From Caprella mutica (lineage: Eukaryota > Arthropoda > Malacostraca > Amphipoda > Caprellidae): a stretch of DNA of 64,000 bases. How positions within the stretch are numbered: position 1 is the first letter of the stretch; each line of letters opens with the position of its first letter. Location of the stretch: assembly GCA_947561585.1 (NCBI GenBank), contig CANNZV010003184.1, positions 44,545 through 108,544 of the forward strand, read 5' to 3'. The notes below the pieces were generated by a model that saw only the letters and a list, made by a program, of their open reading frames with translations, searched no databases and was not told the DNA's origin. Both the position numbers and the translations under genes were made by a program. Shown here in pieces: positions 48,701-59,400 of the stretch.

Positions 48701-50657
48701 AAATGCATAGAAAACTGATGGCCATTTAATAGTGGACCACACAAAATATGTTCACTATACAGGCTATTTCATTACTCAGGACTCTACTAATCAGGAGGAT
48801 TCAATATACAGGATTTCATTATAGAGGAGTTGCACTTTATTGAGATAACGTAGCCCTTAATATAATCGATTAGTATTGATAGTTTTAAAAAATTCTCCTC
48901 AGATTCTTGGTTTGAAGGACACCAAGGAGTTCATCCTGAAGGATCTCCTAGAGTGTGGCGTGATGTTCTGTCCCGGTAGTTGTTTTGAGAAGGATGTGGC
49001 TACCAAGTCGCAGTACATCAGATGCTCCTTCTCCTCTTGTTCCGATGAGGAATTTGATGAGGTAAATTTATTATTAGTTAAGAATCAGTATATAGTATAT
49101 AGTGCATATGAATCAGTTTATAGGAACGATTTGAACGGATGGATCGGTGCTAATCATTGAAACAGAAGAAAAGAGTAGTGGAACAAACAAAATGCAACAG
49201 AATAAAACATATAAAAACGGAACGAATCGTTAAATAAACAGAATATGCAGAAAAGAAACAATACTAATAATCTAGTAAGGGTTTAACGTCTGTTTCGGAA
49301 CATAAGGCCATATCGCTGACTAGAAAAAAAAAAATCAAATACCGGGTGGCCAATAAAAAACTGGTCGAACGTAAATGCTTATAACTTCAAAAGTAATTGA
49401 TGAAGAAAGGTAAAACAAAAATTAAATAAAAGAGTATCTTCTCAAGTTTTATTCAGTATATAACAAAAGTTCGAAATTCTTACCGCTGTGCTTGATACAG
49501 AGATTAATCCTTTTTTTTTAAATTAGCGATTACTGCAACTAATATATTTTGGTTACTTCACGTATCTCTTGCTTCAAGTCTTCACTCATGTTTGGTTTCA
49601 ATTTAAATACCTTTTCTTCAACATATATAAGAGATAAAATACAAAGGTGAAAGGTCATGGGACTTAGTTGGACAGAGAAAACGGTTCGGTGCGAAATAAT
49701 CTTGTCCTCGAAGTGATTTTTCAATCAGTCTACTACTGCAGTTGCAGTCATGATAGAACCAAAAGTCGAGATGATTGTCGTCAGTCATTACAGTATTTAA
49801 CATTTCAATGCATCCGTCGGTGTTTACAGAACAAACAGTTTCAGACTCAACATCTTTAAAAAATATATTGATCATGCATGGATTATGCAAACTCAAACCG
49901 CACCTAACTGTCATTTTCGCCGAGTGCAATGGTATCTCAAACACTTCATTTCTTGTCCATTTATTGAACAAATTCTTAATCATTTTAATTTTTATATCCT
50001 TGTTATATTGAATGGCATATTTTCTCTTAACTTTAGTTGCAGAACTGCTTAAATGATAATGTTTAGAAATGAAAACACGCTATTCAGTGGTTAGTTGCAT
50101 AATGATTCATGAGGGTTAATTGAAATGTATTGACGAAATAACCATTGTGTTTAATTAAGATACCTGTATCACTCATTCAATAGTTTTTAATATCTTTGAT
50201 ATCAAATAAAACTTGAAGATATACTCTTTTATGTGATATTTGTTTCATCTTTCTACACCAATTACTTTTTGAGTTATAAACATTTACTTTCGACCAGTTT
50301 TTTATTGGTCACCCGGTACAAGGGACTGGTAAAAGCAGTCAGAAAGGAAAGTGGCTCCAAGAACAAAGTCTCTTACCACCCGTCGGTGACAATGCTCATG
50401 TATGCAGAAAAGTTACACTGTGCTTGCAGTCACGAATCCAAATCATAACATTGAAACATGATAACAGATAATTATCAATGTAATTTAAATGTTTAAAAAC
50501 TGTATATTGTTGTCACTACCAAAACAAAGTACAGATATAAAATAATCAATATAATGGTCCACTATATTTTAATTGTATTTAATATTATTTTCTTTCTTTG
50601 CAGGCATTCAAAATCTTAGCGAGAGAAATAAGAATGAAAATTTCATCTGGAAATTAA
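45774..50657 (+). CDS. AADAT: AADAT/KAT II-like PLP aminotransferase, copy 2 (11 exons, 432 aa)
   Basis: Exons 45774-45794, 46062-46152, 46224-46392, 46466-46655, 46747-46857, 46939-47085, 47197-47376, 47910-48036, 48164-48213, 48903-49061, 50604-50657. Exons 2-10 have exactly the same lengths and phases as in copy 1, so this is a tandem duplicate. The 432-residue protein keeps GSNPSG (Asn204), EDDPY (Asp232, Tyr235), TFSK (Schiff-base Lys266), Arg273 and YIRCSF (Arg402), so it should be active. It differs from copy 1 around the active site (TFSKCLAPG versus SFSKSMGPG; NSSGSNPSG versus TTGSNPTG) and in the N-terminus, which suggests altered substrate range. The exon 2 acceptor at 46061 is chosen because it restores both frame and homology. 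Introns 1, 7, 9 and 10 contain transposons. Confidence 0.9.
45854..46013. mobile_element. MITE family N, copy 2, in second aminotransferase intron 1
   Basis: Termini 'cacagtagcccatatgactc' and 'ggccactgtgtcatatcggc' match the copy at 44281. The centre is a strong hairpin: GTACCGTGTTATTC followed by its reverse complement. Confidence 0.65.
47404..47628. mobile_element. GC-rich-ended MITE in second aminotransferase intron 7
   Basis: Inverted termini CAATCGCCGCCAGACAATTT and, at the right, 'aattatctggcggcgagttg'. The centre is AT-rich and has no coding capacity. Confidence 0.65.
48240..48413. mobile_element. Foldback MITE family F1, copy c (no core)
   Basis: Same arms as at 12329 ('ttccaccagactttttgcta' and its inverse), but the centre goes directly from one arm to the other and lacks the palindromic core. 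In second aminotransferase intron 9. Confidence 0.75.
48430..48830. mobile_element. Pogo/Tigger-like T1 MITEs, rearranged pair
   Basis: CAGTAGAACTCCTCAGTGAT at the left, a second start 'agtagagctcctcttta' near 48661, and 'tatagaggagttgcac' at the right. Probably two overlapping T1 copies in second aminotransferase intron 9. Confidence 0.55.
49342..50316 (-). mobile_element. Mariner-type transposon remnant
   Basis: Begins CCGGGTGGCCAATAAAAAAC and ends with its imperfect reverse complement; the inverted similarity extends about 110 bp. TA flanks both sides. A decayed transposase frame is on the minus strand. It lies in intron 10 of the second aminotransferase gene. Confidence 0.8.
49618..49983 (-). 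pseudogene. Mariner-like transposase fragment
   Basis: A 121-codon frame with PLHSAKMTVRCGL, then a D-rich block and SHDLSPLYF. This corresponds in order to the HSQKVTVWCGL ... DGATxH ... WPxRSPDLxPxDFF pattern of mariner DDE transposases, with catalytic motifs decayed. N-terminal DNA-binding part not recognised. Confidence 0.65.
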
Positions 50658-50668
50658 CTTAGTAAAAT

Positions 50669-50855
50669 GTGACGGTCATTAATATGTGATTTGTCACATT
50701 AATGTGTAATTTGTCACATTAATGTGTGATTTGTCACATTCATGTGTGATTTGTCATATTCATGCGTGATTTGTCACATTAATGTGCGATTTGTTACATT
50801 CATGCGTGATTTGTCACATTCATGTTTTTTTTTTACATTCATGTGTGATTTGGCA
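50669..50855. repeat. 20-bp tandem repeat after second aminotransferase stop
   Basis: About nine copies of TCACATTAATGTGTGATTTG with variants. Each unit contains the palindromic words CACATTAATGTG or CACATTCATGTG. It starts 12 bp after the stop codon and so is probably in the 3' untranslated region. Confidence 0.85.
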
Positions 50856-51725
50856 AGCAGACGGTAGCATGGATATGAAATTTTTCTCATATGATTTGAA
50901 TAAATGCTTTCAATGACTAAAAAAAAACATTTTATTCAGCTCCCATAAAATAGATATGTTAAAATTGCCGTCATGTTTGACAGAACGCGTACACTAATCA
51001 ATTACACAGAGAAAAAAGTTTACTCATATCTAATGGGTTGACAATTTATGTTTTGAATCAATTTATTACGTGAGTTGGTTGGACTTTATTCATGTTTTCA
51101 TGTGTGTTAAAACAACTATGACGTGGTGTGTCATCAAACATTAGTTAATTCAATTCATTTTATAGATTGAATCAACTTACTATGAGAGTTATAAGTTACT
51201 TTTTTGAGAATTTTAAAGTATGTTAAAACAACTATGACAGAGTGTATTGTAGGAACTCACAAAGACTGTTAATCCAATGTATCTGGTGTATAAATTAACT
51301 TACTATAGAGTTGGTGCTACTTTTTTTAAGTTTAGGAGTGAGTCAAAACGACTGTTTTGTTTTAACTAACGTCAATTTAACTACTTTTAAGTAGTACCTG
51401 CAACTCACCACGTAGGTAGGGGCAAAAATAAACCATTCATATGAGTCAAAACAAATCAAATTTGATTTGTTTCAACTAATCCTTTCTCTGTGTGTACCAA
51501 GTTAGGTGCGAACGTTCAGGAAATTCCTTTCTTAGCGATTTTGAAAGTAAGATCCCCTACTCAGTAAACTGTATATATACCATTTAGTGTATAAGAAAAC
51601 TACCACAATCATCTCTTAATATACATATATTGTAATACCTGAAGTTGCTATCTTATAATCTATTTACAGTTGCAATGTGGTACAAAAATAAATAACTGTA
51701 ATTGTTCACAAAAACCTACCCAAAA

Positions 51726-51966
51726 ACAATTACCAGATGTAAATTATATATCGAAACAAAATTTCAATAGTTTATTTAAAAAAAACGCATCAAAATCAAA
51801 ACCTTCTAATTCGTATATTAATAATGGTATCCATGATACCTGCAGGTATCATGGATAACAATTAATATAAAATTTAAATTCTATAGTTTAGTGTATTTTA
51901 ATGCGTTATTTTAATAATAAATTATTGACATTTTGTTTCGGTGTATAATTTACATCTGGTAATTGC
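51726..51966. mobile_element. MITE with palindromic core, family F3
   Basis: Left TIR TTACCAGATGTAAATTATAT with 'cgaaacaaaatttcaat'; the right TIR is the inverse, ending 'tttacatctggtaa'. The centre carries GGTATCCATGATACC and its mirror (51825-51863). Confidence 0.8.
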
Positions 51967-52169
51967 ACTTTACCCTACCGGTTCAGTGTTTGTAACTGTT
52001 CAGTAGTTATTCATAGTAATAATGTAAAGTCAGTTACAGTATTCTAATTGAGATCAAAGTGAAGATATTCTATTTACCAGCTTATCACTGTAAATACTTA
52101 ACTTATTTAAATTTAATTAAATGCAATCGAAATAAGATAACACATCTATGATAATACTTATGAGGTTAA

Positions 52170-52373
52170 TTGTGGATGTGTAGTGTCCTAAGTAAGGAAG
52201 TAGCCTCTATAGTAGACAAATTTTCTTTAGTCTGCCATAAACGACCATCAGTTTTAGAAAACTAATGGCCAATCATGGCAAACTAAAGAAAATCTGTTCA
52301 CTATAGAGGCTACTTCCTTACTCAGGACAGTACATCAATATACAGGATTTCACTATAGAGGAGTTCTACTGTA
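52170..52373. mobile_element. Pogo/Tigger-like MITE T1, left end truncated
   Basis: Internal inverted halves 'tcctaagtaaggaagtagcc' and its mirror. The right end ACTATAGAGGAGTTCTACTG is followed by TA. Confidence 0.7.
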
Positions 52374-52457
52374 TACTAAATAAATTGATCAAAAATTTAG
52401 AATTATCTATTTTTACATCGCAGTACTCGGAAAGTGGGCGTTACCATAGGTCATTAT

Positions 52458-52636
52458 TAGGGTTGTGACAATATGCATTTAAAATAATAGATCCTGAAAA
52501 TATTATAGACGAAACGACCTGAAATGGTTTTTAATACTATATACCGCTTGTTTAGAACCATTCAATACTCTTTAATTCTCACAATCTATAATAGTTTCGA
52601 GATCTATGATTTTAAACGCATATTGTCACAACCTTA
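52458..52636. mobile_element. hAT-type MITE with 8-bp target duplication
   Basis: TIRs TAGGGTTGTGACAATATGCA and the inverse are flanked by identical 8-bp duplications GTCATTAT (52450-52457 and 52637-52644). TIRs closely match the hAT element at 7695-8789, so that family is the likely source of its transposase. A diverged relative is at 63550-63731. Confidence 0.88.
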
Positions 52637-53452
52637 GTCATTATATATAGGTCAATTAGGTATTTCTTAGGGCCCTGTCACACGAGCGTTTCTGGAGCGT
52701 TTTTAACGCGAATAAAATTTAGAAAATTAGGAATGTATGAAAATGACATTAAAACTATACGAAGTAGCTATATTAAGTATAATTATCTGCATAAACTGTC
52801 ATACTATTGTATCTTAACTATGTTTAAGTTAATTAAAGTATAAGCCACTATGGGACAACTTTTCTATTATTACATTTACTAAATCACAATAATTGCCTAT
52901 TCTATGCTAAATAATAATTCACACTATGTATAAAGTATGAAAATACTGTGCTCTGATATATTATGTATGAGTGAAGTTTTCTTATGCCTAAGTATCAATT
53001 TACCTAATTAAATTCCTATTATGAAATAACATGGAAAATATATTATTACTCATTGTTCAATTGTGCAGGTCTTCACATTCTTATTCAAAAATAGATTAAA
53101 TATTTAATTATATATGTTTCTTTCTAGAGAGTTTCAGTTTCATGAAAAGAATGGAGATGTTTCGGTTTAAAAATATTTAAAAATAAAGTTGTATTTGTCT
53201 TGGAACACCTAGGCGCTATAGATAATAAAAATATTGCTTCGATAGCTACATCAACTATTTTAACGCATATCGCAATAATTGATGGGCAAAATAGTAAGTG
53301 ATCTATTTTCAGTTTCACTTGCGGTACAAAAATAGGTTTCATTTCGATAGCTGAATTCACAATTCAAGAATTTTCCAATATAACAATACTGATTTCTAAA
53401 TTTCAATTTAAAGGAAAAGTCAATGCCATCATCTCAATCGTAATCACAAACT

Positions 53453-56400
53453 CTAAGATCCTAAATCGAATCCTTTCTTCATCTGGTTAGACTTCTTCAA
53501 GAGCACAACACTCCAGTAGATAACAAAGAAGATCAAGAAGATGATAACGTAGAAGATTCTGGCAGCCTTCAGAAGTTTCTCCCCATTCGGACGCCGAGAA
53601 CTCACTGAGACTTCTTCGAAATTTTTCTCCTTTTCTGTCATGTCCCTCCTCATGAAAAACCGAGGCCAGATGGAAACGTCTATGGCCACGTGGTAAATTA
53701 CCTGAAACAGAAATAACATAAACTGAATAAAGAGCTTTAGTCTTGAACATTTTACTCTACACGAATAATGCAAAAAAGCAACTGAGTAATCTTTATCAAA
53801 GTGCCCAAGAATAACTTAACACTTTATTTATATAATTAAGGAATGCGATACAGTAGAACTCCTCTATAGTGAATGAAGTAAGAGAATTACCCTGTATAGT
53901 GGAATAAATTCTTTAGTCTACAATGAATGGCCAAATGAAGGAAATCTGTTCTATATACGGGGTAGTTTTACTCAGGACTCTACATTCACTATAGATGAGT
54001 TCACTATAGAGGAGTTCTTCTATAGTTTCTAATAAGTACCTGACTGAAGATGAGTGTGATGGCAAAGAAGCACCAAATATCCACAGCTTTGGTGTAAGAA
54101 GTCTTAGGCAAACCATCAGATATCTGCTGGTAAAGAGCGTACAGAACAAGAAGAGCAGTCAGAGCCATCATAATGCGCAGGTCTGCGCTCTCGTGCTTAC
54201 AGAAAAGGGATGCGTAGCCTATAATCATCAGCATCAGGATTGGTAAGTAAGAAGCTGTCACATAAAACCAGAATCTGCCGAAAAGTGGAATCTGTACCAC
54301 GGCCACGCTGTGTAAGTCTTCAATTTTCTTGCCGGTTCTGATAGTTCCAACTTCGTACTGAGTTAGTAGTTTCTGTAATGTATAAAATGAACTATCTTAA
54401 ACTGATGAGGTGGACGAATCCGTTTCAAGTATGTTATTAATTTTTATTTACAGCGAATAAACATTGTATGAATGTTCTTCTCCCTAAGAGTTCTTCATTT
54501 ATCGTAATATTAATATTGCATCTCCTTGCAGAGAGGAATTACATTTATTTTCATGAACCTTGGTATAAAATAATTTATCAAAATTTGAAAGCTGTTCTGT
54601 TACTTTCACACTAATTTCGAATATTAATTGTAAACCCTTATTTCGGATGTAGAGGGTTAAAACTTTACCGTCTGTTTCGGAAACAAAGGCCATATCTCTG
54701 ACTCAGAAGAAATTAAATACAAGTGACTTTAGAAGCTGGATATGAAAATGACTCCATTAAATATGTCTGTTAAGATTCTATCCTTTAGATCTTACCTCCC
54801 CAAGGTAGTACACCTCCACATTGCCCCACTTGGCGAAGTCTTCTCTAACTTCAGACAACTGGAACAAGAGATGACAGTACTGGATGTCGAAAGGAAAGTT
54901 CTTGAGATCCATCTCACAAGAGAAAGGAGCGTTCAGCTTCTGGGTCAACTCGAGTGGGTTTTCAGAACCCAAGAATATTTCATCTGTTAAAGAACACAAT
55001 GAATATAGGTTTGCCAGACATTTCGTTGACGAAGCGTCTGTCAACGAAATGGCTTTTGACGAAATGTCTACACACCAGATAAAGTTTTCTAAATAGAATA
55101 TATTCGATTAGATATACAGATAAAGTGTTTAACAAACCATGTATATGCAAAGATGGGTCATCCTTTATTGCGTGTGTTCGCCTCTTGACAGTAATTTTAG
55201 GATCTGTAGTGCTCACTTGAGGGAAGTTTGCATTGAGAGGATCGTATTGCGGTATCCACACTTCTCCAGGCTGAAGAATTATAAAATAGCAACAATAATC
55301 AACTCCAGTTTTTACATTATGGCCTACCTTAGGTAAAACTAATTTTTAAAATAGTAAGAGCTTACGTTAACGTAATTAATATCTTGAATTTCCCTCAAAT
55401 TCTTGTACTTCAGCCGTGATTCAAACCACGAGGTTTTGACATGCAGATCCACAGTAATTTTCATGTTGAGAATATCAATCTGAAAATGAAAATAATATTT
55501 GACGTCCATCTAACTTCTGTGTGATTCTAATTCAACCGAATTGATAGTACAGTGAAACTCCTGCATGATGAAGTATTGGTTACTTCATAGCTCAAAAGGT
55601 ACTTATATCTCAGGGGCACTAGATAGTTTTCTATGATTCATAGAAAACGATGGTCATTGAGGCATGACTATGTTCTATAATTCAAACATAGAGAACTACT
55701 TCATAGCTCATTTCATATTCATCACTCAAGTGCTTCATAACTAGACAAAAGTTTTACTGTAGTCACCTCTGAAAGAGAGCGTATTTGGATGGTGATGTTA
55801 ATTTGCAGTGGGTCGTTATCTTCGCCTGGCGGGGGGAGGGAGGAGATGTACTCAGGAGGCATCACTAGTTTCTCACAGCCTATTTCATCAGAAGAGTCAG
55901 GACAGTCTGCCTTGAGGTCACACCTCTTCAGTATATCAATGCATGTGCCTTCATTGCAAGTGAACTCATTGTCGTAACAGGCAGAGAAACTTAGTGGCAA
56001 TTGGTGACCTGTGGGTGAGATAGACTTAGTTACCAATTAACGGTCACTTCCACATCTTCGAAGCGTTCTTTTTTCATATATGACCGAAGATGTACAACCG
56101 ACCGATAATTCGTAGCTTATCCTAGTTCATGAACACAAAATGGAAGATTGCATCATTCTACCACAACAGTATTCTGTAATTCTTACCTATTGGCTTTTCA
56201 CAAAGCTCGTAATCTTGGTTGACTGTCCAGTTGCTGATGCCAAATGGGTAGGCCTTGTCGTGGGTGTACTTCTTAGCAACTACAGACCGATCATTCCACA
56301 TGTCAATCAGTGTCCAGTAGTCCTTTTTATCTTCCTCCACTCTCAATTCAATGGCGTACTTGCTGAAACTCCTAGGGAATAAAATGCCACATTTGACAGC

Positions 56401-59400
56401 ATAAACCACGATAATTTGATTATACAGTAGAACTCCTCTATAGTGAATATTAGCATCGTGAGTCAGAGAATTGCCACATAGTGAACAAAACTTCTTTGGA
56501 CTGCCATAAATATCATCAGTTTTAGCAAACTAATTGTCATTTTACGGCAGACTAAAGATATGGGTTCACTATACGGGGTAGTTCTCTTACTAAGGACTCT
56601 AGATTCACTATAGAGGAGTTCAACTGTACTATATAAATATATTATCATCAACAAATATTAGGTAGTTGATTTTTTACCTGAACGAATGTTTGTTCTGAAT
56701 CATTGTGCGGTTAAAGACGAACCACGAGTTCTTGGTTTTTTCTTCACAAAGTCCTCTTATTTTGAAAATTGTTTTGTTAGGGGCATGGCAAGTGAGACAA
56801 AAGTTGTACACATTCGAACAAAGCACATCGTTCCAAAAGTAAAGATCGGGAGGTTTTTCGAAAGCAGCACAATTCTGTTTTTTATTAGCCCCATCACTGT
56901 TGAAATTGGTGAAATTTAGTGGTTTCTCCTGCAAAAAGTAGTAATTATAGATTAAACAAATAATCTGTCAGTGCAGAATAGTTATTTACAAAAAGTATTA
57001 GATGGGAAAATATAAGTACGTATAGGTACATCAATTTCATGTGATGATTTTCATGCAACGATGCTTAATTAAAAAAATTCTCCAAGTAGGTAATACAATC
57101 AGAGAAAAGAGTTAATGTTAATTTATTAAATCTTCTAATTTTCAAATCTTACAAATTTGTCTTGTACCCAGACCAATTATTAAATATTTACAAACATCGC
57201 AATTATTAAAGTTTATTTTTGGTAATGTGAAAATAGTAAACTGTCCAAAAATCTTTACAGATACACTTTCCTTAGACTGTTTATAAAAAGTGGTGAATAG
57301 TTTACCTCAGAGTAAAAGTTATGGTGGAGCCATATAAGAATAAATCGGGACTTAATCTCCGATAGTCCCAACATAACTTTCTCTCTGCTCAGTTCAAGTT
57401 TGCTATAAATTACACTGCGTTCGGCTTGATTATGCATATTGATTTTTTCATGATAAAATTAATAATGTTCACAATGCATTGGATGTCAACAGATATATCA
57501 AAACTAGAAGACGTATTTTTAAAATTCTAATGCTTTAAACACTAATTTCACAATTCATAAACATAAAATAACAATATATTGACATTTTTGATTTGGTATC
57601 CGTTCAGCTAGATTATGCAAGTGTTTAACTTAATCGAATTTTGAAGGTTTAAATGATAAACAAGGTGAATAATTTATCTTTATTTAATTAAAGATGCACT
57701 AATAATGCCAAAAACATTCAAATACAACATGAAAGTTGACTAAAACTGTTTTATTTTAGGTGATTAATAAGAAATATGGCTAACACCAGTTTTGATGATC
57801 TTCATGACCCGAGAATCAACTGATGATGTAAGTTTCTTGATTTCAGCTGGAGTTACAGTGGCAACAGCATCTTGTATTGCTCTCCACAGTTCAGCAGTAC
57901 TTGTAAATTGCCTCCCGTCTTGATAAACACGCCTCTTGATTATTGCCCAAAGGTTTTCGATGGGGTTCAGATCCGGGCTATTTGCTGGCCACACCATTAT
58001 CTTTTCCTTTCCGAAGCTGTAACTGTTAAGCCAGTTGTCAGTGAACTTTGCTTTATGTGCTGGAGCATTATCGTGCTGAAAAACTAATTTTTTTCTTCTC
58101 AGCAGTGGCTGGTTCTCTAACCATGGAAGAAGGAACTTATCCAGAAGCTCGCAATACGCTTTTGCATTGATTTTTACTCCTTCAGGAATTATGAATGGCC
58201 CAATAATTGAGCTGCCTTGAATGCCAGCCCAAAACATTACTCCACCACTGTAACAACCGCTTCACCAAGCTTCAGCTTTAAAGTAGATAGTAGAACTACT
58301 TCACGTAGATAATACTTTCACTACCAGTAATACCAGTAATATTATACTATTATACTATGCTAACAAAATGTTTTTATGATAGCGAGTGTCTAATTATCTG
58401 CTAGAGTTTAGGCGAGAAAAACAAGACAATTAGTAGTAATTAGTTGCTAACACAATGAAACCTCTAATTACCTGCAAGAATTCATCTAATTACCTGCAAG
58501 ATTTTTCGGTAGAAAAACAAAGCAATTAGTGTTATCCTTACTAACACAATGAAACGCCGAAGTTAGCTCAAAACCTTGACGTACCCTAACCTTGTACCTA
58601 GAAGGTTGGAGAGTAGTTAAGGTATATAAGGATCTATCACCTAACTAGAAGTAGAGTGTGAAATCGGATTCCTAGTTGTGACCAAGTTCTCTCGTGAGAA
58701 ATTCCCTCGTCTCAACTCTTACTTAGACTCAAAATTTGTTGTACTAAATTTTATCGACAGTATTGAATAGTGAATGTTTCGTTTCTTACAAGTGTTTTTT
58801 TTATCCCCATTTATCTACTCGCTTATCTCAATTATTAAACTGTTCAACCATAAGGCTCTTCAGGCCCTAAGACTAAAGAAACTTGTAGTATACTTCTGCA
58901 AGTTACCTTAGGCAAAGAACCTATAGAACTAGAAAGAAAGAGTTCTATCAACCACCTCCTTGTTGGCGACGCATCCTCAGCCTTGGTTGACGTTGATCGA
59001 GGACCCAACCACGTGCCCAGCCATCCGGTCCGTCCATGGTTGCACGACATTCATCAGTGAAGATAACATTGGAGAAGTTAAGCTTGTGATACCGTTCTGC
59101 CCATTCAACTCGCTTTGCCTTGTGTTTCTTGCTGAGAAGTGGCCGTTTGATGGGGCTCTTCACCCTACCGATGGATTGGAGTGCCTTGCATCGCGTCGTT
59201 TTGCCCACTTTAGGGGCAGCTACATCATCGAAAATTGATTTGCTGGTCGCATTGGGATTCCTCGCTATCTCTCGCTTCAAATTACGGAGATCTCTTGGTG
59301 AAACCTTCTTTAAGTGGGATCTTTCCGGCGTTTTTCTGCCAGTTTTCCCGGAAAACACGAAGGACTTTATTGTACGATGATCCCTGCCCATAATTCTTGA

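Larger units (their letters stand above)
49274..50450. repeat. SINE-like repeat copy 4, split by a mariner element
   Basis: The left part (49274-49341) has GGGTTTAACGTCTGTTTCGG. The right part (50317-50450) resumes with 'caagggactggtaaaagcag' as in the intact copy at 5172. The element at 49342-50316 separates them with TA at both junctions. Confidence 0.7.
50658..53452. other. Intergenic region between aminotransferase and receptor genes
   Basis: The two genes converge here. The region holds a 20-bp tandem repeat (50669-50855), a palindrome-centred MITE (51726-51966), a T1 MITE (52170-52373) and a hAT-type MITE (52458-52636). Short frames are not convincing. Confidence 0.6.

Noticed and set aside
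49618..49983. Possible independent 121-residue gene in an aminotransferase intron
   Set aside because: Motif order matches a decayed mariner transposase and it is enclosed by inverted repeats with TA flanks.
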